Below, piece after piece: positions 32,890-41,037 of a DNA stretch of 49,658 nt; the first letter of the stretch is position 1; each line of letters starts with the position of its first letter. The translations under genes and the position numbers were made by a program. Location of the stretch: assembly GCA_015680685.1 (NCBI GenBank), contig MNCI01002956.1, forward strand, positions 1 through 49,658. The letters run 5' to 3'. Source of the DNA: Gnetum montanum. Lineage: Eukaryota; Streptophyta; Gnetopsida; Gnetales; Gnetaceae. The notes below the pieces were generated by a model. The model did no database searches. It was not told where the DNA came from and saw only the letters and a program-made list of their open reading frames with translations.

Positions 32890-34456
32890 CTATATCCTAG
32901 CCTTTGGTGGATGATTGACGAACATAATGCAAATCGAATTCAGCTATGATAGCCTTCCAGTGAGCTATCCTACTACTCTCATACAAGTTGTTCAAGCTAG
33001 CTTGCAAAACATTATTTTTGCAAATTAAGTTGACTTTACTGCGAAAAAGATAGAGCCTACATTTTTTAAGTGTGAAAACTAATGCCAAACAGTTATGCTC
33101 CACTTCATTATACCTCGTCTCATACGAAAATAGAGTGTGACTGAGGTAATAGATAGGAGCCTCTAACCTGTCGTTCCTCTTTTGGCAAAGTAATGCAGCT
33201 ATAGACACATCCGAGTTTGCTAGATAGATGTAAAAAGGCCGATCCCTTTGTGGTGGGAAAACCATGGGTAAATGTTGCAGCTCTCTTTTTAAATTATCAA
33301 ATCCATGCTGGCAGTCATCAGTTGATTCAAAATTAACACCCTTCTTGAGGAGATGTTGCATGGGATGTAGTTTATCTGTTAATTTTGAAATGAACCGTCT
33401 GATAAACTATAGTGTTCCCTGCAACCCGCGTAGTTCCTTAAGGTTTGTAGGTGGCTTCAGATCAACGATGGCTTTAACCTTGTCAGGGTCGACTCAAATA
33501 CCAATATCTGATACTACGAACCCCAACATGCATTTGATTTTGACTTCGAATACACATTTCTTTGGGTTGAGCCATAAGTCATAACTAAGACATTGTTTAA
33601 GGACTAATCCTAGGTCTTTTGAATGATCTTTCGACTTATAGACTTGACAGATATGTCATCTACATAGTTGTTCAATCTTCCTAAGAGGTAATAACTAAAG
33701 ATGTATGTCATGGCTTGTTGATACATTGATCGAGCATTTTTTAGCCCAAAAGACATCATAGTGTAACAAAAGGTTCCCTAGGGCATCATGAATGTCATGG
33801 TCAATTGATACTATGGATTAATATGAATTTTATTATAGCCTGAGAAGCCATCCATAAAGGATAGGAGTGCGTGACCGACTATTGTATCAATCAATTGGTC
33901 AATACTCGGTAACGGGAAATTGTCTTTAGTCGTAGCTTTGTTCAGATCCTGGAAGTCTATGCAGATGCATATGCCTCCCATTTTCTTAGAGATGACTACG
34001 ATGTTAGACACCCAGTCTGAGTAATCAACCATGTGAATGAAACTAGCCTGGTACAGCTTGGTGATTTCATCATGCACTGCTAGCACGATTTCCAGCTTAA
34101 TCTTTTGTGCTTTCTATCTGATTTCTTTCATGTGTGGGTCTAAGATTATGTTGTGTTTTATTAATCTTGGGTCTAAACTTGGCATGTCTTCATATGACCA
34201 CGGAAATATAGCAACGTTATCTTGGAGCACTTACGTTATGCCATCCAGTGTTTGTGGATCTAGGAGAGCACTAATCCTAAGAGTTTTGTTTTTACCTTTG
34301 TGTGTAACCATAGGGACCTCATTGAAAGGGTCCTCAGTCACGTCACCAACTTCCAGGTCTAATGTTTGGGTCAGATGTTCTGGCCAATCTGGTGATATTT
34401 CCTATGTTGCTATGGTTGCATCACAAAGGGAAGGGTCTGTTTCTATTAGCGTGTAA
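32890..34456 (-). pseudogene. pol: Element C reverse transcriptase and first RNase H
   Basis: Minus strand. RT begins after a link with SYEDMPSLDPRLIKHNI. Palm text includes WVSNIVVISKKMGGICICID, FQDLNKATTKDNFPLPSIDQ, SFMDGFSGYNKIHINP, then FGLKNARSMYQQAMTYIF and the active site NNYVDDISVKS near 33670. RNase H follows with FYIYLANSDVSIAALLCQK, PIYYLSHTLFSYETRYNEVE and CRLYLFRSKVNLI. Frame changes occur near 33400-33650. This is the full RT-RNase H length for Ty3/gypsy; stops make it inactive. Confidence 0.9.
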
Positions 34457-34536
34457 TTAAGCTACCTAATGGTCTCCCCATATGGGCCTGTTAAGGCTAA
34501 GGGTGCAAATAAAGCTATGTCCATTTGTGAATTTCC
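34457..34536 (-). pseudogene. pol: Start of element C pol exon after the intron acceptor
   Basis: Minus strand. From G34536 the frame reads GNSQMDIALFAPLALTGPYG, then one TAG, then LNYTLIETDPSLCD, and continues in phase into the RT. It has no start codon of its own before the RT, as expected if it is joined to the protease by splicing. Confidence 0.75.
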
Positions 34537-34643
34537 CTACAAAAAATGCCAAAAACAAAATTTGTTACATTGTTTTACTATCAAACTGTTGAATGATAAT
34601 ATTTTGTTTTTCCTATGTGTCAGAGTTGTGTGTTAGAGAAGCT

Positions 34644-34671
34644 TCCAGTTTAAGGTCTTAGTGGACCATTT
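34644..34671. repeat. Single unit of the element C repeat family near the acceptor
   Basis: CCAGTTTAAGGTCTTAGTGG and ACC resemble units of both larger arrays (30682-31050 and 39696-40076). It lies about 110 bases inside the intron from the acceptor. Confidence 0.45.
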
Positions 34672-34987
34672 TAAATATGCACGGTTTATGAGAAGATAAT
34701 GAGCTAGGCTTCCTAGATGCTAGCGTATGAAATGAGATGAAAGATACAACATGGCACATCTAGTGTGTCGAGGTGATTGGATTTGAATTTTGCACAAACG
34801 GTAGTTAATGAGGCTGAATTACGATGTGATAAGCTATGCATTAGTTTAGGGACATTTCAGACCATAACTCACACAATATCTATGAAGTTAATGCTCTAAT
34901 CTTCGCATTTTATGTCATACTGACACCAACATTTTGGGAAAGTTTCACGTCAATTGGGTAGAAATAATTAGTTACTTTCGAGCATTT

Positions 34988-34997
34988 TATTTATAAA
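34988..34997 (+). promoter_or_regulatory. TATA box candidate for the antisense gene
   Basis: TATTTATAAA, 127 bases before the ATG at 35124, a reasonable promoter distance. Confidence 0.4.
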
Positions 34998-35123
34998 CCA
35001 GTGGTTCATACTTGAAATAGGTTACCGATATCATGAATTTGGATCTATAGCAAGAAGGGAGCATGAGCGATGTGTGAGCAAACGACTTTACGAAGATTTT
35101 TTTCAATTGAAACAATTGCAACT

Positions 35124-35242
35124 ATGGCACCAAAGGTCAAAGGAAAGAACACCAAGTTGGCCAGGATTGACAAAGTGCAAGAGAGTTTGCAGTGGGCTTC
35201 ACAGGCCAGAGTAGAGGCTCAGGAAGTTACTCCGCTTAACCG
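35124..35242 (+). pseudogene. Antisense gene exon 1
   Basis: 39 open codons plus two bases: MAPKVKGKNTKLARIDKVQE, then SLQWASQARVEAQ. No stop. Donor CG|GTAAGT. Basic, Lys-rich start. Confidence 0.65.
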
Positions 35243-35720
35243 GTAAGTCACCGCCCACTCTTTTGCACTATTGTCATGTTTGTTGCAAGGTCGTAGTTGT
35301 ATTTATTTTGAGTGCACATGTTGTGTCAAGCATTAATATTTGTTCACGCAGACTGAGCTATTGTTATGAAGGTTTAGGTAATATGGAATAATGTTGTGTA
35401 GAGGTAATGTATAGCGTGTAGATGTAATGTATAGCTGGAACAACCTGAGTATTGTATCTATGCGTGGCATAATTAGAATTTTTTTTCTTTTCCTTTTATT
35501 TTTTGTAACAGTTATATGTTACGCTGGAGTAATACATAGTATTACTTTCATCACCGTTGTCAGGGATAGACCTTGAGCTGTTGCAAGGGTTTGGGTGATT
35601 TTTGTCATGCGTCTCCAGTATACCCTATAATTTTCTAGGAATCATGCGAACCCTAGCATAGTGTGATGAATGTTTATGTCTAAATAGTTTTTCTAATAGT
35701 AATATATTTTTTTCATATAG

Positions 35721-36026
35721 TATTATGCTAAAGCCTGTCCTAATCATTTTGGACATCATGGGCATTCTGTGCTGCGTTCATGTCTTTGTGGCCAATGTTC
35801 CTCCTCCTCATGCTCATCTAAAGGAGGAGGCGTTGTGATTCAAAGAGGCATGTGGGATTTTTTGCAGTTTTTGCTTCATAATTACAGCCTAATATTTTGG
35901 TCTCATCTACCAGGCGATGTAGCTACAACTATTTTAGGGATGCTGTTAGTTGGCTCAACACAAAGCATCTTAGCATTTCTGTCAAACGGCGCGATCGAAA
36001 CTGTGAAGGTGCAAGACCGTGAATAG
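35721..36026 (+). other. Open stretch in intron 1 of the antisense gene
   Basis: 101 open codons after TTTTCATATAG, including a Cys/Ser-rich segment (CLCGQCSSSSCSSKGGG). It does not fit the phase of exons 1 and 2, which splice to each other in frame without it. It could be an alternative exon; more likely chance. Confidence 0.2.
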
Positions 36027-36264
36027 AGCACCAGAGGTTTGAGGTGTTTGAGTTGGATCTGGGAGATGACCAAGTTTAACTGTTATCACACCTATAACAC
36101 TCCGTTTTTGCCCCATCATCTCACAACCTACTTCCAGAATCCACCTGGTACCGTGCATTATGCAGGCAGATAAGTTTTTGTTTTGCTTCGCAGTATCATA
36201 ATATGCCAACTACTGTTTAGATGTGTATTGAGTGTAAATGAGTTGTCTATCTTCCATGATGTAG

Positions 36265-36539
36265 ATTTTTCATCAATGAAAGCGATCTTCTAGGAAATAA
36301 CGACACATTATCATTGACCGAAAGGGCTATAAGGGAATTTACTTCTATCAGCAACGTGCGGGCCATCATCATGGAACAACTGGCGTTCGAGATCCCAGAA
36401 TACCCTACCCGTTACGTCGATTTCTTTTCCAGATGCATGAAACTCGGCTAGCTAGATAGAGAATGGACTTTGGACCCTCCCCTTACCGTTGCGGATGTGC
36501 AAAGGAAAATTTCTCTGTTTCCTTTACCTTTCGGGCCTG
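36265..36539 (+). pseudogene. Antisense gene exon 2
   Basis: Reads FFINESDLLGNNDTLSLTER, AIREFTSISNVRAIIMEQLA, then one TAG at the end of CMKLG, and LDREWTLDPPLTVADV up to the donor CTG|GTAAGC. It joins exon 1 (phase 2) and exon 3 (phase 1) correctly. Confidence 0.65.
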
Positions 36540-36648
36540 GTAAGCTTTATCATGATGATGAATTATATCAATGTTTGTCAATTGGTGATGATGTGTAAAG
36601 TCGTCTCATTTCTGTTATTTTGGCTTGACTATGATTTTGTGTTAACAG

Positions 36649-37698
36649 TCAGGGAATCATGGGAGATTATGATCATGGCTTCCGGTCACGAGGCCAGTAG
36701 TCTCTTCTTCTGTTATGGTGATATAAAGGAGACACAATGCTGGCTCGGTCATAGAGCGACCCCGGTTGTATTGACCAATAACCTTTATAAGGCTGGACTG
36801 CTGGACCTGTTCTTGGCCATAACCCCTGACGTTACTACGGGCGAAATGCTGATCCTGGTCAACTCTTTTAGTGAAGAAGCTGAGTGCCTCTGTATACATG
36901 TGCGTAATGTGTGCGTAAATTTTGACATTGACGCTCAACTGTTTGTCGATCTCTTTGGCATTCTCTCTGATGATTTTTCGATAGAGGAAAGGTCGAAGAG
37001 GAGTTCCAAGTACCAAAAAGAGATAGAGGAGTGGCTAGGGGTTCAGAAGGAAGTTAAGGGAATTCCCAGTAACAAGATTGAGTTGGAGGTGGCCAATACC
37101 ATTTACCCCCTTTTTCGAGCCTAGGCCTTCCCCAAGACACTCTAGCAAGGGCAATTCCTTACTATAGAGTAGGCCCAAATTATGTGAGAGGTCATGGAGG
37201 AGGGGACCCGGTTCAATTGGGCAAGCTATTTTGCCGAAAGCTTGCACTTTGAGATGGTTAGGCTTCGCAAGAAGCTTGAAACTCGTTTCAATGTGCATTT
37301 TACCTTCTTCATAGCTTGTTTCCGGTGTTTTGTTGAATTTCTGGTAGTTTAGAGGAATGGGATCTAGGTGCAACAAGACCGTAGCCAAATTTCCAAACCA
37401 TGGATTTTCCATATCTTCGGCACTATTCGGTCGCAAGACCCTCCTGAGGGGATCGGGGAGTCGTGTTCAGTAATGACTAGAAATATGGTGGCACCTCGAA
37501 CGCGGGGACAAGACAGTGTGGGTGGAGCACCTCCCTCTTACATTGGCGATGTATCGAGGGGGAAGCATTTGGCCGCTGATATAGTGGATTCATCAGTGCC
37601 ATGGAAAAAGCCTCGTCTGAATAAGGGATCTGTAGAGCTAGCGGGTGGTGTCAGGAAGAAGATGCAAATCAGATTTTAGAGGAGTAATCCTCTAGGCG
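36649..37698 (+). pseudogene. Antisense gene exon 3 (central domain)
   Basis: The longest exon. Open for 157 codons (VRESWEIMIMASG ... NTIYPLFRA), then the same frame continues with seven stops to 37698. Parts: GLLDLFLAITPDVTTGEMLI, ECLCIHVRNVCVNFDIDAQL, EEGTRFNWASYFAESLHFEM, VHFTFFIACFRCFVEFLV and the basic PWKKPRLNKGSVELAGGVRK. Donor GCG|GTAAGT. Not recognised. Confidence 0.65.
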
Positions 37699-38342
37699 GT
37701 AAGTGGCAAAATGTAGTAATGATTATGGTTTACGTAGAGACGTTGTTATGTAGTGTAATATTCATTGAACAGAAATGACATCTTATGTTAACTAGCTATG
37801 TTGTATGATAGTGAAAGAAAAGGTTATGGAACGGTTGACCCCTGAAATAGGGGCTATAGGCTTACGACATGAAGAAGGGGCCTTAGTGTCAAAAGAAGAG
37901 GCCCCAGTCAATAAGGCGAGGAGTGCATAGCCTCTTGTGCATGAAGAGGAAGTAGCAGTGGAGGATGCTGAAGTTCTTTTGGCTGGGGCTAGATAAGGCA
38001 AGTGTTTTGTTACTCGATAAAATTAATTTTTATGGTGTAGTAGACGCTAGACAACTTCTAAAGGTTGTACTGGTCATTGTAATGTCTTAGTCATGTCCTT
38101 ATATGGAATTTATTCTACGTAATAGGTGACTAGAGTGCACACTTGACAACAGTGGCGACTTAATCTTGAGATGAATTTCCTGATAAATTCACCTTTATGG
38201 AAGGTGTCATCCAAGATATGATTGGTTGCTTAGAGTGAATTGATCCTGAAGTTGGTATGCTACAATCATTATGCAGAGGTTATTTTACTATGGCATTATG
38301 CTACCCAATTATGCCTAACTGTTGTTTTTATGTGATTACGAG

Positions 38343-39157
38343 CTCGCTTAAGATGGGATCCATCAGAGCCTATTGATTTAGATGCCACTAAACCTCCATC
38401 AGACACGACTATCGTGTCACTCAACATTTATGATGAAATGCATAAATGTGCTTTATGCTTGACTCGCTCCTTATGAGAGTGTCAAAGCGTAAATGAGGAC
38501 CTCTGGAAGAGGTTGCAAAGATTAGAGAAGGAGAGGGTGGCTCTATGTGATGAGGTTGGGGATTTAAGATCATGGAGTGAATTCCTACAAGCCCAGGAAA
38601 TAGGAAGCGAGGGCTGGAGGACAGCTGTTGTTGACTATGCCCGTTATTGGGTTGTCGTCAAGAACAGTGTTTAGACTAGCCATGAACTAGTCGATAAGTG
38701 TATGCAAATGGACCTCCTTGCTCAGAAGAACCAGGACTAGAAGGACTTTAGTGTGAGTGTACAAGATTGGGGGTAGACGCAAAAAGATCATAAACATGTT
38801 TATAAACGAGAAAGCGCAACCTATCATCAATGTTATAGGAACTCTACCGTTGAGGCTTAGTCCCTTCGGCTATTCCTCGACGTTATTGGTGCTTTCAAAG
38901 CATTTGAGAAGTTCCAGGAGCAATTGATGATGAGTGCCTTCCTGGAAAGGGAAATGACTCTTCATGGGGGTGAGACTATCATCCCTTCTTTCTTCCTTGA
39001 ACCACCTCGATGGGCTCCCATGGAAAAGGGGAAGGTCAAGACTGGAACTAATCTGGGGGATGGGGTTTGGTCTGAGCTCCCTGAGGATGAAATTATGCAA
39101 TGTCTGTGGATTGGCTTAGAACAAGTCTCCTTTGCTGCTGATGTAGGACCGTTATGG
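38343..39157 (+). pseudogene. Antisense gene exon 4 (coiled coil)
   Basis: Follows ATTACGAG. Reads ARLRWDPSEPIDLDATKPPS with the joined codon, then VNEDLWKRLQRLEKERVALC, DEVGDLRSWSEFLQAQEIGS, a Tyr/Trp-rich VVDYARYWVVVKN, EKFQEQLMMSAFLEREMTLH and LWIGLEQVSFAADVGPLW, ending at TGG|GTAAGT. Five in-frame stops, no frameshift over 271 codons. Heptad-like Leu spacing suggests a coiled coil. Confidence 0.65.
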
Positions 39158-39236
39158 GTAAGTTGTAGAATTATTGTATTTTTGTTATACCTAGTGTTGA
39201 TAACAATGTTAATATATGTATCATGTCTGATTACAG

Positions 39237-39494
39237 GAATGTCCTGAGGAGAATCCTCAGCAGGGTGAAGCTAACAAAGGTGGTGGTCCTCATGAAGAGG
39301 GTTTATAGGAAACAGAGTGTAATGACGTTGGTCAATGCTGTGGTGAGCAACCTCCTACTGAAGAGCCTCATGAAGAGGACAATCCTCACGAAGGCGTCCC
39401 TCATACAAAGGGTGGCCCCTATGAGGATGACCTCCTCAAAGTAGAGGTTGAGCTGGGAGATAGAGGAGACAACGGTGACAAGGGTGACACATAG
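39237..39494 (+). pseudogene. Antisense gene exon 5 (acidic tail)
   Basis: Follows GATTACAG. ECPEENPQQGEANKGGGPHE, one internal TAG, then CCGEQPPTEEPHEEDNPHEG and VELGDRGDNGDKGDT to the final TAG. Short PHEE/NPHEG repeats; strongly acidic. Confidence 0.65.
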
Positions 39495-39695
39495 TGTGGC
39501 TGAGTTAGCTTTGGATTTTATTATGGTGCGATGGAAGAAAAGACAGTATATTTTTTTAAAAAATGCATTTGATACAAATTTTTGCTTAATTTTGATGTTA
39601 TTTTTGTTGTTTTCCATTTGTGTAAAGCATAAATTGGATCATAGGTTTTAACATTATGATAAACTATAATTAGTTCTAAGAGTGTAGCCTTAATG

Positions 39696-40076
39696 CAGTT
39701 GCTAGTTTAAGGCCATTTCGGGACATGGATAGTTTAAGGCCATTTCGGGCCATGGATACTTAAAGGGTATTTCAGGCCATGGATAGTTTAAGGCCATTTC
39801 AGGCCATGGATAGTTTAAGGCCATTTCGGGCCATGAATAGTTAAAGGTCATTTTGGGCCATTGTTGTGTGAGTGAACAAATCAAATAAATATTAAGTCAC
39901 CAGTTTTATGCCATGGCGAGCTGCGGTTCGTTTTAGGCCATTTCGGGCCATGGATAACTCAAGTTCCAAGTGTAAATTAAGTTGCTAGTTTAAGGCCATT
40001 TCGGGCCTTGGGATAATTCATGTGCAAAGTGTAAATGAGGTTGCTAGTTCAAGGCCATTTCAGGCCTTGGGATAGC
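39696..40076. repeat. Tandem repeat beside the intron donor
   Basis: Six near-perfect units of about 27 bp (AGTTTAAGGCCATTTCGGGC then CATGG) at 39701-39862, looser units to 39955, then two about 60-bp units containing GTTGCTAGTTTAAGGCCATT and TCGGGCCTTGGGATA. Lies in the intron of the sense transcript, 170 bases from the donor, and just 3' of the antisense gene. Confidence 0.85.
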
Positions 40077-40242
40077 AGGACTAGAGAAAAAAGCTGATGG
40101 AAACTTGAAGACAAACGTATAGATAAACATGAGCATAATGAGACTAGCTAGTGGAAAGCGTAAATACATGCATAAATATAATAAGTACAACCAGTAAGCG
40201 TAAATAGAATGGATGATGAGACTGTAATGGTTAGGCAGCATC

Positions 40243-40250
40243 ACTTACCT
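40243..40250 (-). promoter_or_regulatory. Splice donor of the element C intron
   Basis: Minus strand AG|GTAAGT, a full consensus donor, directly after the last protease codons (KKQLQS, stop, Q). Confidence 0.75.
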
Positions 40251-41037
40251 GCTAACTCTGTAGCTGTTTCTTAATTGCCTTCATTTTTAATGACACATAA
40301 GGATGGGGAGATTTATGATCCTTTTCTTTTGCATCAAAATCTTCCCCTTGGAACAGTAGTTCAGCCCAAGTTAGGCTATCATTAGCTTTTGTTTCGGCTT
40401 GCTCGGGTATTTGCACAAGGGATTGAACTTTAGGTGTTTCGATTTCTGACCCCTGTTCCATTTCTATGTTATTAATAGCCTGCGGGGTTATTTCGTCACC
40501 GTGGATGACCACTTCTCCTCCTGCATAGGGTAGATGGATCTCCTGGTGGATGGGTAATGAAACTACCCCTAGTTGGGCCAACCAACAGCTCCCAAGGATT
40601 AAGTTGAATCCAGGCATCTTCTCAACAAAGATAAACGTTGCATCTATGGGGAACTGGTCCCCTACTACAAATTTGATGTCGACTGTCCCTTTGACCTACA
40701 CTCGTGCTCCATTGAACGACTTTAGGCATGACGTCGTTGTAGGACTGCTCTGATCAGTCAGACCTAATTTATCCACTATGGGGTAAGGGATGACATTGGT
40801 GGCCACCCCATCATCTACATGTACTCTTCGGATTCGGTGTTGGCCAACTCGGATGGTGATGAAAATGGATGCCATTTTCACCTGACCCTCAGGGTTGTCC
40901 TTAATGGATTCATTGCGAAAGGTCAACGGGGTGGAATCTAGTTTTTTAGTGACAGGGGCAAGCATGATGGAATGAATTGCTTCTTCCTCCATTGGCAAGC
41001 TCTCATCCACAGGTATGGACGTTAGCATGCGAACCAT
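40249..41037 (-). pseudogene. pro: Element C aspartic protease
   Basis: Minus strand, two open blocks in one frame (41037-40696 and 40617-40252) with a stop between. The N-terminal part has EEAIHSIMLAPVTKKL. The active site reads VHVDDGVATNVIPY at about 40815, where Tat proteases have VDGG: the catalytic Asp is kept and one Gly is Asp. The second hallmark NLILGSCWLAQLGVVSL lies near 40590. The C-terminal tail PYVSLKMKAIKKQLQS runs to the splice donor. Confidence 0.85.

Larger units (their letters stand above)
35124..39494 (+). pseudogene. Five-exon antisense gene inside the element C intron (function unknown)
   Basis: Model: exons 35124-35242, 36265-36539, 36649-37698, 38343-39157 and 39237-39494. 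The four introns (1022, 109, 644 and 79 bases) begin GTAAGT, GTAAGC, GTAAGT, GTAAGT and end in AG. All junction phases agree, giving 2517 nt = 839 codons from MAPKVKGKN to a TAG at 39492-39494. About 14 in-frame stops, no frameshift. The protein starts basic, has a central domain (SWEIMIMASGHEASSLF; FNWASYFAESLHFEMVRLRK), a basic stretch KKPRLNKGS, a coiled coil (VNEDLWKRLQRLEKERVALC) and an acidic, Pro-, His-, Gly-rich tail. I do not recognise it. Antisense extra ORFs are known in Tat elements. It may be distantly related to the 3' ORF of A, which also begins MAPK and ends in a coiled coil. Confidence 0.7.
34537..40248 (-). other. Protease-RT intron of element C (5.7 kb)
   Basis: Minus-strand donor CAG|GTAAGTGATG at 40249/40248, at the end of the protease frame. 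Minus-strand acceptor TTTTTTGTAG|GGAAATTC at 34537/34536, preceded by a T-rich tract. Joining them links codon CAG to GGA in phase, and both flanks are in the frames of protease and RT. Ogre elements are known to have an intron between these two domains; here it is much longer and holds an antisense gene and a tandem repeat. Length 5712 bases. Confidence 0.8.

Noticed and set aside
34037-34456. 139-codon plus-strand open stretch
   Set aside because: It is the reverse of the RT fingers region of element C, which matches known RT text on the minus strand.
35721-36026. Open stretch as an exon of the antisense gene
   Set aside because: Exon 1 joins exon 2 in phase without it, and inserting it breaks the phase. 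Kept only as a low-confidence entry.
36657-37016. 119-codon minus-strand open stretch
   Set aside because: Mirror of exon 3 of the antisense gene; no motif, and the region is intronic for the minus-strand element.
39702-39884. Minus-strand repeat protein with a 9-residue period
   Set aside because: The 27-bp tandem repeat keeps frame by arithmetic. It lies in the intron after the donor, and the unit drifts in length further on.
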